Assembly: GCF_014650755.1 (NCBI RefSeq)
Contig: NZ_BMVO01000026.1
Location: 32,998 to 96,997 of the forward strand
Direction of reading: 5' to 3'
DNA length: 64,000 nucleotides
Source: Streptomyces chryseus
GTDB lineage: Bacteria; Actinomycetota; Actinomycetes; Streptomycetales; Streptomycetaceae
Both the position numbers and the translations under genes were made by a program. A model generated the notes under the pieces. The model made no database searches and was not told the DNA's origin. It was given only the letters and a program-made list of their open reading frames with translations. Below, one piece after another: positions 1 to 7,779 of this stretch. Every line of letters starts with the position of its first letter. Positions within the stretch are counted from its first letter, which is position 1.

Positions 1-1
1 C

Positions 2-1222
2 GGGGCCGGTTTCGACGACGACGACCTGCACATGGTCCGGGTGCTCGCCACCGAGGCGGGGATCGCCATCGGCAACGCCCGGCTGTACGAGGCGGCCCGG
101 CAGCGGGAGCGCTGGATCGACGGGTCCGTCGCCGTCACCACCGCGCTGCTGTCCGGCGGCGACGCCGACGAGGCGCTCACCGTCGTCGCGGAGCAGGCCC
201 GCAGGCTCGCCGGCGCGGCCGCCGGAATCGTGCTGCTGCCCGCCGAGGGCGGTGGCCTGGAGATCGTCGCGGTGTCGGCCGACGACCCGTCCGACTCGCT
301 CGGCGTCGTCGTCCCCCCGCAGAGCCCGATCGTCCAGCGGCTGCTCGCCGGCCAGGCGGTGTTCATCGGCGACTCGGCGAGTGACCCGCGCATGATCACC
401 CGCCTGGCGCGGCAGTACGGGCCGAGCATGATGCTGCCGCTGCACAGCGGCGGCCGGGTGCTGGGCGCGCTGGCCACTCCCCGCGCGCGGGGTGCCAAGC
501 CGTTCACGGAGGCGGAGCGGACGCTGGCCGCGCAGTTCGCCTCGCAGGCCGCGCTCGCGCTGATGATGGCGGAGACGCAGCGGGACCGGGAGCGGCTCGC
601 GGTCTACGAGGACCGCGACCGGATCGCCCGCGACCTGCACGACCTGGTCATCCAGCGGCTGTTCGCCACCGGGCTGATGCTGGAGGGCGCGCAGCGGCGG
701 ACTCTCGTGCCGGAGGTGCGCACGGGGGTGAGCAGGGCGGTCGACGAGCTGGACGTGACGATCCAGGAGATCCGTACGGCTATCTTCGCCCTCCAGCAGG
801 GCCCGGCCGAGGCGCCTTCGGGGCTGCGTACGCGGGTCCTGCGGGAGATCAACATGGCGGCGGTGCCGCTCGGCTTCAAGCCCGGGCACCGGTTCGTCGG
901 CCCCGTCGACTCGCTGGTCGGCGAGTACACCGGCAAGAACCTCATCGCGGCGCTGCGGGAGGCGCTGTCGAACGCCTTCCGGCACGCGCGGGCGTCCCGG
1001 ATCGAAGTCGTCCTCGACGCCACCGCCGAACTGGCCGACGGCAGCCGGGGGGTGCGGCTGTCGGTCGCGGACGACGGGGTGGGCATCCCGGAGGGCGGCC
1101 GCCGCAGCGGTCTGCGCAACCTCAAGCGGCGGGCCGAGTCGCTCGGCGGCACGAGCCGGTGCGAGCCGGGGCTGGGGGAGGACGGCGGGGGTACGACGGT
1201 GGTGTGGGAGGCACCGCTGTAG
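2..1222 (+). CDS. GAF-domain sensor histidine kinase, NarL/DevS type (5' truncated by window edge)
   Basis: The reading frame is open from the first bases of the window, so the gene starts upstream and only its C-terminal ~406 residues are seen. A GAF domain (residues ~40-180 of the visible part) is followed by a HisKA_3 dimerisation helix with the phosphoacceptor in DRIARDLHDLVIQRL, then a HATPase domain with N-box EALSNAFRHA and G1 box DDGVGIPEGG. This arrangement is that of DevS/DosS-like kinases, which phosphorylate a NarL-type regulator in response to redox or gas ligands. The ligand cannot be judged without the N-terminus. No partner response regulator lies downstream, so it may sit upstream or elsewhere. 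Confidence 0.93.
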   Translation, partial: GAGFDDDDLHMVRVLATEAGIAIGNARLYEAARQRERWIDGSVAVTTALLSGGDADEALTVVAEQARRLAGAAAGIVLLPAEGGGLEIVAVSADDPSDSLGVVVPPQSPIVQRLLAGQAVFIGDSASDPRMITRLARQYGPSMMLPLHSGGRVLGALATPRARGAKPFTEAERTLAAQFASQAALALMMAETQRDRERLAVYEDRDRIARDLHDLVIQRLFATGLMLEGAQRRTLVPEVRTGVSRAVDELDVTIQEIRTAIFALQQGPAEAPSGLRTRVLREINMAAVPLGFKPGHRFVGPVDSLVGEYTGKNLIAALREALSNAFRHARASRIEVVLDATAELADGSRGVRLSVADDGVGIPEGGRRSGLRNLKRRAESLGGTSRCEPGLGEDGGGTTVVWEAPL

Positions 1223-1343
1223 GAGCCGGCGCCGGCCCGGCGGGGACCTTGGGCGGGCGGCCGGTAGGCCGGATGGCGGACGACACCCCGGTGGCACCAC
1301 CTCGGTGCTCGGGTTCGGGCGGTGACCGGGACACGATCCGTGG

Positions 1344-2456
1344 ATGCGCCTCGGACCCTGCCCACGGCTGCTCGTGCCGGTGCTGTGCGTGCTGCTGTGC
1401 CTGCCCGCGCCCGCCGCAGCGGCCGTCCTCGCCGCTCCGGCCGCCGTTTCCGCCGCTCCGGCCGGTGACGACACGGCCTTCGACGGACACTCCGGCGGGC
1501 CCTCCGACAACCCCTCCGTCGGCGCCGAGGTGGCGCGGCTGTACGAACAGGCCGCCCAGGCGTCGCGGACGTACGAGGAGGGCAGGCGCGAGGCGAAGGA
1601 GCAGCGGGCGAAGGCCCTGCGCCTGGAGCGCCTGCTCGTCCACGCGCGCAACGACATCGAGATCCTGCGCGGGGACGTGGGCCGCGTCGCGCGGGCCCAG
1701 TACCGGGCCGGCGGCGGCGGGATCGCGTACACCGCGAAGCTGCTCCTCGCCGACGACCCGCAGGAGCTGATGGACGGGCACCGCCTCGCCTGGCAGGCCG
1801 AACTCGCGGTGTCCCGGATGCTCGCCCGCGCCGAGCGCGCCGAGCGCATGCTCGTCGAGGACGAACGACGGGCGAGCGCCGCCTGGCTCGACCTCGACGC
1901 GCGCACGGAGCAGCTCGCGTCCATCAAGCAGGCCATCACCGCGAAGCTCGAGGACGTCCGGTGGAAGCTCCAGGGCCAGGCGGACCGCAGCGTCTCGGCG
2001 GGGCGCTGCGCCGGCGCCGTGCGCCTGGACGAGCAGGCACCGCCCGCCGCACAGCCCTGGGTGACGCCCGTCGAGGAGTACGAACTGTCCGCCGGCTTCG
2101 GCGGCGAGGGCGCGCGCTGGAAGAGCCGCCACACCGGGCAGGACTTCGCCGTGGACATCGGCACACCGGTACGGGCCGTCGGCCGGGGCCGGGTCGTCTC
2201 CGTGTCCTGCGGGGGCGGCTTCGGCATCGAGGTGGTGATCGCCCACCCGGACGGCTACTACTCGCAGTACGCGCATCTGGCCGGCGTCATGGTCGACCAG
2301 GGCGAGCGGGTGCGCACCGGCCAGTGGATCGGCCAGGCCGGGACGACCGGCAACTCCTCGGGGCCGCACCTGCACTTCGAGGTACGGCTCACTCCCCACC
2401 TGGGGTCGGGGATCGATCCCGCGCCGTGGATGCGCGAGCGCGGGGCGGGTTTCTGA
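1344..2456 (+). CDS. Secreted M23 family metallopeptidase with N-terminal coiled coil
   Basis: The 370-residue protein begins with a classical Sec signal peptide (Arg, a long Leu/Val core, then an APAAAA cleavage region near residue 27). Residues ~60-220 are charged, Ala/Glu/Arg-rich and predicted coiled coil. The M23 (LytM) domain at ~245-365 keeps the zinc motifs HTGQDFAVD and HLHFEV, so it should be catalytically competent. Family members cleave peptidoglycan cross-links or activate amidases at the cell wall, like EnvC/NlpD-type proteins. It stands alone, converging on the HAD gene downstream with a 20-bp gap. No Shine-Dalgarno is obvious, so the start is chosen for its fit to the signal peptide. 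Confidence 0.9.
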   Translation: MRLGPCPRLLVPVLCVLLCLPAPAAAAVLAAPAAVSAAPAGDDTAFDGHSGGPSDNPSVGAEVARLYEQAAQASRTYEEGRREAKEQRAKALRLERLLVHARNDIEILRGDVGRVARAQYRAGGGGIAYTAKLLLADDPQELMDGHRLAWQAELAVSRMLARAERAERMLVEDERRASAAWLDLDARTEQLASIKQAITAKLEDVRWKLQGQADRSVSAGRCAGAVRLDEQAPPAAQPWVTPVEEYELSAGFGGEGARWKSRHTGQDFAVDIGTPVRAVGRGRVVSVSCGGGFGIEVVIAHPDGYYSQYAHLAGVMVDQGERVRTGQWIGQAGTTGNSSGPHLHFEVRLTPHLGSGIDPAPWMRERGAGF

Positions 2457-2476
2457 ACCCCGCCCACCGCTCACGG

Positions 2477-3343
2477 CTACCGGTCGGCCAGGATCCGCTC
2501 GATGACCACCGCGACGCCGTCGTCGTTGTTCGCGACGGTACGGCCGGACGCGGCGGCCACCACGTCCGGGTGCGCGTTGCCCATCGCGTACGACGTGCCG
2601 GCCCAGGCCAGCATCTCCACGTCGTTCGGCATGTCGCCGAAGGCCACCACCTCGGCGGGCGAGATGCCGCGCTCCGCACAGCACTGCGCCAGGGTGCTGG
2701 CCTTGGACACGCCGTAACCGCTGATCTCGAGGAGCGCGGACGGGCTGGACCGGGTCACCGACGCGCGCTGGTCCGCCGTCGCACGGGCCAGGGTGAGGAA
2801 GTCGTCGGGGGACAGCTCGGTGTGGTGGGCGAGCAGCTTGACGACCGGGGCGCCGGAGCCGGGCGTGGCCTCCGCGAGGAGCTTCTCGGCGGTGGCCACG
2901 GTCGCGCCCGGGTCGAGGAAGAACGGCGGGTACTCGGGCTCGTAGTGGATGCCCGTGGAGAGCTCGACGGCGAACGACGTGCCGGGCGCGGCGGCGCGCA
3001 GCGCCACGACGACGGCGAGCGCGTCCTCGCGGGCGAGCGGGCGGACCTGGATCAGCTTGCCACCGGCGTGCAGGTCGACGACGGCGGCGCCGTTGGCGCA
3101 GATCGCCAGACCGTGGCCGTGGACGTGGTCACTGACGACGTCCATCCAGCGGGCCGGGCGGCCGGTGACGAAGAAGACCTCGATGCCGGCCCGTTCGGCG
3201 GCGGCGAGCGCGGCGATCGTACGGTCCGACACGGACTTGTCGTCACGCAGCAGCGTGCCGTCCAGGTCGGTCGCGATCAGCCGCGGAGTGATGGTGCCGG
3301 CCGGGGCCGGTCGGGCCTGCTGGGGGTCGGTCGCTGAGGTCAC
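2477..3343 (-). CDS. HAD-superfamily (Cof-type) phosphatase
   Basis: This is a HAD IIB hydrolase of ~288 residues. Motif I is ATDLDGTLL near the N-terminus, motif II is FFVTGRP, and motif IV near the C-terminus is VAFGDMPNDVEML. Cof-type enzymes dephosphorylate sugar phosphates, FMN or similar small substrates in the cytoplasm. A GTG start at 3343 is preferred over the ATG at 3370 because GGGAAGATGG lies just upstream of it. A second gene of the same family lies at 17887-18720 next to serS. The substrate is unknown. Confidence 0.88.
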   Translation of the reverse strand: MTSATDPQQARPAPAGTITPRLIATDLDGTLLRDDKSVSDRTIAALAAAERAGIEVFFVTGRPARWMDVVSDHVHGHGLAICANGAAVVDLHAGGKLIQVRPLAREDALAVVVALRAAAPGTSFAVELSTGIHYEPEYPPFFLDPGATVATAEKLLAEATPGSGAPVVKLLAHHTELSPDDFLTLARATADQRASVTRSSPSALLEISGYGVSKASTLAQCCAERGISPAEVVAFGDMPNDVEMLAWAGTSYAMGNAHPDVVAAASGRTVANNDDGVAVVIERILADR

Positions 3344-3501
3344 AGATCCATCTTCCCGTATGGAATGCACGGGCGTGCGAAGGGGCGCACATCTGAGAGC
3401 TCGGAGGTGGGCGCGCGCGCCGTGGCTCGGATGCCCACCGTGTCCCCTGCGCGCCGCTGCCGCGCACCTCAGGGCCCCTGGGCCGGCGGCCGGCTCCCGC
3501 G

Positions 3502-3514
3502 TAGGGTCGGGTCA
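3502..3514 (+). promoter_or_regulatory. -10 element TAGGGT of a probable leaderless promoter
   Basis: TAGGGT (3502-3507) ends six bases before the ATG at 3514, and no Shine-Dalgarno lies between. This places the transcription start on or next to the A of the start codon, a common arrangement in actinobacteria. The inference rests on spacing only. Confidence 0.5.
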
Positions 3515-4413
3515 TGCGCCTGAGTACCGTGATACTTCCCATCCGCCGCTGGTCGCAGGGCGGCCGTGACGCCTGGCAGCGGGCCGAGCAGCTCGGCTTC
3601 CACACCGCGTACACCTACGACCACCTGTCCTGGCGGACCTTCCGCGACGGCCCGTGGTTCGGCGCCGTGCCGACCCTGACGGCCGCTGCCGGCGCCACTT
3701 CGCGCATGCGCCTGGGCACCCTCGTCACCTCGCCGAACTTCCGGCACCCGGTCACCCTCGCCAAGGACCTCATCACCCTGGACGACGTGTCCGGCGGACG
3801 CGTCACGCTGGGCATCGGCGCGGGCGGCAACGGCTTCGACGCGACCGCGCTCGGGCAGGAGCCCTGGACGCCGCGGGAGCGCGCCGACCGGTTCGGCGAG
3901 TTCCTGCCGCTGCTGGACCGGCTGCTCACCGAGCCCGCCGTCACCCACACGGGGAAGCACTACTCCGCCGACGAGGCCCGGAACATCCCCGGCTGCGTCC
4001 AGGGGCCCCGGCTGCCCTTCGCCGTCGCCGCGACCGGCCCGCGCGGGCTGAAGCTCGCCGCCCGATACGGGCAGGCCTGGGTGACCACGGGCGACCCGAA
4101 GCTGTTCGAGTCCGGTACGCCGGCCGAGTCGCTGGAGGCCATCCGCGGCCAGATCACCAAGCTGGGGACGGCCTGCGCCGAGATCGGCAGGGACGCCGCC
4201 GAGCTCGACAAGATCCTGCTCACGGGGTTCACCCCGGAGCGGAGCGGTCCGCTGCGGTCCCTCGACGCCTTCGTCGACTTCGCGGGCCGGCACTTCGCCC
4301 TCGGCTTCACCGAGATCGTGCTGCACGCCCCGATTCCCGACTCGGACTTCGCGGCCGACGAGAAGGTCTTCGAGCAGATCGCCACGGAGGGGCTGGCGCA
4401 GCTGGGTTCCTGA
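3514..4413 (+). CDS. LLM class flavin-dependent oxidoreductase
   Basis: This 299-residue luciferase-like TIM-barrel protein has the family opening YTYDHLSWRTFRDGPWFGA, the segment RMRLGTLVTSPNFRHPV, and the loop GRVTLGIGAGGNGFDA. Members use FMN or coenzyme F420 to oxidise or reduce small organic substrates, and the sequence alone does not say which cofactor. It is monocistronic, with divergent and unrelated neighbours. No regulator is adjacent. Confidence 0.9.
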   Translation: MRLSTVILPIRRWSQGGRDAWQRAEQLGFHTAYTYDHLSWRTFRDGPWFGAVPTLTAAAGATSRMRLGTLVTSPNFRHPVTLAKDLITLDDVSGGRVTLGIGAGGNGFDATALGQEPWTPRERADRFGEFLPLLDRLLTEPAVTHTGKHYSADEARNIPGCVQGPRLPFAVAATGPRGLKLAARYGQAWVTTGDPKLFESGTPAESLEAIRGQITKLGTACAEIGRDAAELDKILLTGFTPERSGPLRSLDAFVDFAGRHFALGFTEIVLHAPIPDSDFAADEKVFEQIATEGLAQLGS

Positions 4414-4521
4414 CCCGGTGGGCGGCCTTGGGGCCGTGCGCTGAGGTCGGCGCCGGGCCCCGGAGCGGCGAGTGCGTGCGTTTCGCGCCGTAGATCATCC
4501 GCGCTGCCTAGGCTGTCCCGC

Positions 4522-5220
4522 ATGAACGGGGAAATGGTCCTGGCGGCCTTCAGGGCCGAGTCTCAGCGCCTGTACGAGAAAGTCTGCTCGCTGCCCGAAG
4601 GGGAGTGGGACCGGCCGAGCCCGTGCGCTCCCTGGACCGTGCGCGAGGTGTTCGCCCACCTGACGACCGCCGTGGGCCGGGTCGGGAGCATGCTGGCGGA
4701 GCCCGAGCCGCGCCCGTCGGGGGTGCTGGTGACGGCCGCCGGTTACTACGCCCCGGACGAGCGCTTCTCGCCGGGAGCCAACGGCACACGGGTCCGGGCG
4801 GCCCAGGAGGCGGCGGCCGCGTACGACGACGGCCGGGCCCTGGCCGAGGGCTTCGACGCCGTCTGGCGTGCCGTCGCGGCCTCCTGCGCGAAGGAGCCGC
4901 CGGAGCGGCTGGTCCGTACCCGGCACGGCGACCCGATGCTGCTGTCCGACTTCCTCGTCACCCGGGTCGTCGAGGTGTGCGTGCACGGCTTCGACGTGGC
5001 CGCGGGGCTCGGTTGCCGGCCGTGGCCGACCGGCGAGGCGGCGGACCTGGTGGCGCGGCTGCTGCTGGACGGCGAGCCGTACGACAGGCCGGTCACGGTG
5101 GCGGGAGCCGGCTGGGACCGTACGACGTTCCTGCGCAAGGCGACCGGGCGGCTGCCGATGACCGAGGCCGAACGCACGGCGGCCGAGCGGCACGGCCTGC
5201 GCCGGCTGACGCTGGGCTGA
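4522..5220 (+). CDS. Maleylpyruvate isomerase N-terminal/DinB-like family protein (TIGR03083 type)
   Basis: The 232-residue protein opens with a four-helix DinB/MDMPI-type bundle that includes WDRPSPCAPWTVREVFAHL, the usual signature of TIGR03083 proteins, and ends with a C-terminal MDMPI-like domain. Some relatives are mycothiol-dependent isomerases or transferases, and mycothiol is the actinobacterial thiol. Most members have no known reaction. The metal-binding His pattern appears in FAHL and CVHGFD. A TAGGCT box (4509-4514) seven bases before the ATG suggests a leaderless transcript. Confidence 0.82.
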   Translation: MNGEMVLAAFRAESQRLYEKVCSLPEGEWDRPSPCAPWTVREVFAHLTTAVGRVGSMLAEPEPRPSGVLVTAAGYYAPDERFSPGANGTRVRAAQEAAAAYDDGRALAEGFDAVWRAVAASCAKEPPERLVRTRHGDPMLLSDFLVTRVVEVCVHGFDVAAGLGCRPWPTGEAADLVARLLLDGEPYDRPVTVAGAGWDRTTFLRKATGRLPMTEAERTAAERHGLRRLTLG

Positions 5221-5230
5221 GGCGGCCGCC

Positions 5231-5773
5231 TCACCCGGGGAAGCGCAGGTACTCAGGCGGTACGGACGCGGTGAGCCAGACGCCGTTGGCGCTGACCCGG
5301 AACACGTGGCCGACGCGGTGCATGGCCCCGGCGTCCACGGTGATCACGACGGGGGCGCCGCGCCGGGCGCCGACGCGGACGGCGGTCTCGCGGTCGCGCG
5401 AGAGGTGGACGTCGTGGCGGGCCATGGGACGCAGCCCCTCGGCCCGGACGGCTTCCAGGCTGCGGGCTGTGGTGCCGTGGTAGAGAGACGCCGGCGGCTC
5501 GGCCTCCGGGAGCCCGAGGTCGACGTCGACGGTGTGTCCCTGGCTGGCGCGGATCAGGGGGCCGTCGACCGCGAAGCGCTGTTTGTCGTTGACGGCGACG
5601 ACGTGGTCGAGTTCGGCGCGGGTGATCGGGAAGCCGTGCGCGGCCGCGGCCCGCAGCAGCGTGTCGATCTCCACCCAGCCGTTCCGGTCGAGCGTGATGC
5701 CGATGCGGCCGGGCTGGTGTCGCAGGTGTTTCGAGAGGTACTTCGACACCTTCGTGGTGCGTCTTTCGTCCAT
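5231..5773 (-). CDS. kptA: RNA 2'-phosphotransferase (KptA/Tpt1 family)
   Basis: The family residues are visible in order: KYLSKHLRHQP with GWVEIDTLL (winged helix), YHGTTARSLEAVRAEGLRPM (NAD+ binding), HLSRD and VSANGVWLT. Tpt1 enzymes remove the 2'-phosphate left by tRNA splicing, using NAD+. Bacteria lack that splicing pathway, so the native role is uncertain; RNA repair or ADP-ribosylation has been proposed. The start is set at the ATG at 5773 (MDERRTTKVS), because the 28 residues possible upstream do not match the family. It converges on the gene at 4522. Confidence 0.92.
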   Translation of the reverse strand: MDERRTTKVSKYLSKHLRHQPGRIGITLDRNGWVEIDTLLRAAAAHGFPITRAELDHVVAVNDKQRFAVDGPLIRASQGHTVDVDLGLPEAEPPASLYHGTTARSLEAVRAEGLRPMARHDVHLSRDRETAVRVGARRGAPVVITVDAGAMHRVGHVFRVSANGVWLTASVPPEYLRFPG

Positions 5774-5849
5774 CGCGTCAGAGTGCCCGGCGAGACGAGC
5801 GTCACGCCACTCATTTGGCCGAAGATGTTTGATCCACAACCAACTCGAC

Positions 5850-5883
5850 TTTTCCACAAGGGATTTGACGGCTCTGTGGACAA
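5850..5883. promoter_or_regulatory. DnaA box (5875-5883) and near-box between kptA and the MerR gene
   Basis: TGTGGACAA at 5875-5883 is a perfect Streptomyces DnaA box (TTGTCCACA on the minus strand). TTTTCCACA at 5850-5858 differs by one base. Both lie in the 123-bp gap upstream of kptA. Confidence 0.5.
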
Positions 5884-5896
5884 CTCCACTGGCACT

Positions 5897-6844
5897 TCAG
5901 CTGGATTGACCAACTTCGTTCTCCGCATGCCGGTTTGCGGTAAGTGCGTCCAAGGTCCTTGCCCGTACCTCCCGTTCGGCCGCAGCCGTGACGAACGCGG
6001 CGGCGTTGGCCGGACCAACCAGCGCGCACACCGCGCTCATTGTCTCCTCGGGGAGGGTGACCGTGGCCGGCCCGGACCGGGTGGCGGGCGGCTCGGCGGC
6101 CCCCAGGTGCCGCTGGAGGTGCCGGGTCGCGAACAGCCGCATGGCGCGGGCGAGTTCGGCGTCGACCGTCTGCTGGGCGAGCGGCCGCAGCCGCCGTACG
6201 AGTGCGGCCGCCCGCGTCGCGTCCGCGTCCGTGGGCGGGGTGTGGCCGAGGTAGCGTGCGAAGACGTGCTCGGTGGTGAACTCCAGGAAACGCGCGGCGA
6301 TGTGCTCCACCTGTCCGCGAAGTTCCCGCAAGTGACCGGAGATGGCGGGCAGCGGCACCCCCGCCGCGTGCAACTCGACGGCCACGGCAAGCTCTTGGGG
6401 CGACGGCACCAGGAACTCGTCGTCCCGACCCGGTACGCGCTCCAGCACCCCGAGCTCCACCGCCTCCTCGACCGCGTCGTCGTCGGGCCTGCCGCCGAAC
6501 CGCTCGTCCAGCTCGGCGCGCGAGATCCGGTCCGCCTCCTCGTCCGTCCACGGCCCGCTGACCTCGGTGACGAGCCCGAGCACCCCGCCGAGGCCCTTCC
6601 CCGCGTCCCACGCCTCCAGCAGCTCCTTGATGCTGGCCAGGGTGTAGCCGCGGTCGAGTAGCCCGGCGATCTGGTCGAGGCGGGCCAGATGCGTGTCGCC
6701 GTACACATTGGACCGCCCGCGCCGCTCGGGCCTGGGCAGCAGGCCCCGGTCCTGGTAGGCGCGGATCGTACGGACCGTCGCGCCGCTGAGGTGCGCGAGG
6801 TCCTCGATCCGGTACTCGGCCGCCGGCTGCCCGGAACCGCTCAC
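5897..6844 (-). CDS. MerR family transcriptional regulator
   Basis: The protein has 315 residues and a GTG start at 6844. Its N-terminal MerR winged helix runs YRIEDLAHLSGATVRTIRAY then GLLPRPERRGRSNVYG, followed by the LDQIAGLLDRGYTLASIKELLEAWD helix. The C-terminal ~190 residues are an all-helical effector region without the Cys set of metal-sensing MerR proteins, so an organic effector is more likely. Its stop lies 123 bp upstream of the kptA start on the same strand. The gene ahead of it (6871-7779) ends 26 bp upstream, so read-through is possible. Confidence 0.9.
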   Translation of the reverse strand: MSGSGQPAAEYRIEDLAHLSGATVRTIRAYQDRGLLPRPERRGRSNVYGDTHLARLDQIAGLLDRGYTLASIKELLEAWDAGKGLGGVLGLVTEVSGPWTDEEADRISRAELDERFGGRPDDDAVEEAVELGVLERVPGRDDEFLVPSPQELAVAVELHAAGVPLPAISGHLRELRGQVEHIAARFLEFTTEHVFARYLGHTPPTDADATRAAALVRRLRPLAQQTVDAELARAMRLFATRHLQRHLGAAEPPATRSGPATVTLPEETMSAVCALVGPANAAAFVTAAAEREVRARTLDALTANRHAENEVGQSS

Positions 6845-6870
6845 GCCTTCACTCCCTCACCCGTCCCCGC

Positions 6871-7779
6871 CTACGACAGCGCCGCCCGTCCCACCGCCCC
6901 CGCCGCGGCGCGGGCCGCGGGAGAGGTCGCCAGGTACTCGACGGCCTTGCGCAGCGAGCCTTCCTGGGAGGGATGGTACGACCGCCGGAAGTAGCGCGGT
7001 ATCGCGGAGCCCAGCTCGCGCCAGGTCGGCAGCAGTCCCCTGGCGACGGCCCTGTTGTGCTCCCGCAGCGAGTACCGCAGCCGGCCGGCGAGCAGCGGGT
7101 CGTGGCGGATCAGGTACGCCGCGCCCCACGCCCACAGCCACAGCAGCACCGGGGCGACCACCACCATGCCCTCGACCCTCCGTACGTACCGGGGCAGCCC
7201 CGCACCCCCGCAGTGCTGGTACATGTCGAAGGCCACGGCACGGTGCTCGACCTCCTCGGCGCCGTGCCAGCGCAGCAGGTCGAGCATCACGGCGTCCGGG
7301 CCGGCGTGGTCGAGGCCCTCGGCGTGCAGCACCCAGTCGCCCAGTACGGCGGTGAACTGCTCGATCGCGGCGACCAGCGACAGCCGGAACCGCAGCCACT
7401 CCGGGGCGGGGACCGGCGCCCCGAAGGGAGGCTTCTCGCCGAGGAGCTTCTCGAAGAGGAAGTCGACGTGCCGGGTGTACGCGGCGGTGTCCAGGTCCTG
7501 TCCGGCCAGGTGGTTCAGCACGTAGGCGTGCTGCACGCTGTGCGTGGCCTCCTGCCCCATGAACCCCTTGACGTCCTTGAGCAGCTCCGGGTCCCGGACC
7601 AGCGGCAGCGCCTCCTTGAAGACCCTGACGAACCACCGCTCCCCCGCCGGCAGCAGCAGGTGCAGCACGTTGATCACGTGGGTGGCGGTCGGCTCGTCCG
7701 GTATCCAGTGCAGCGGCGTATCGCGCCAGTCGAAGGAGACCCGGCGAGGGACGATGGCGTACGGCCCGTCGGTGCTCAC
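6871..7779 (-). CDS. PF10118-family metal-dependent hydrolase
   Basis: This 302-residue predicted metal-dependent hydrolase (PF10118, all-alpha) carries two metal-ligand helices, EATHSVQHAYVLNHL (~105-120) and HGAEEVEHRAVAFDMY (~195-210), in the style of ferritin-like di-iron proteins. The GTG start at 7779 overlaps the stop of the upstream gene by GTGA, which signals translational coupling. It is the last gene of the M24-EphD-PF10118 operon. Given its partner, a role on lipid or fatty acyl substrates is plausible, but this is inference. Confidence 0.85.
   Translation of the reverse strand: MSTDGPYAIVPRRVSFDWRDTPLHWIPDEPTATHVINVLHLLLPAGERWFVRVFKEALPLVRDPELLKDVKGFMGQEATHSVQHAYVLNHLAGQDLDTAAYTRHVDFLFEKLLGEKPPFGAPVPAPEWLRFRLSLVAAIEQFTAVLGDWVLHAEGLDHAGPDAVMLDLLRWHGAEEVEHRAVAFDMYQHCGGAGLPRYVRRVEGMVVVAPVLLWLWAWGAAYLIRHDPLLAGRLRYSLREHNRAVARGLLPTWRELGSAIPRYFRRSYHPSQEGSLRKAVEYLATSPAARAAAGAVGRAALS

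Noticed and set aside
1122..2684. Long minus-strand frame opposite the M23 and kinase genes
   Set aside because: It runs opposite well-supported genes, gives Arg/Gly/His-rich low-complexity protein, and is a mirror frame typical of high-GC DNA.
5306..6661. Long plus-strand frame opposite kptA and the MerR gene
   Set aside because: Composition is Gly/Arg/Val-rich with no motif, and both opposite genes show strong family motifs.
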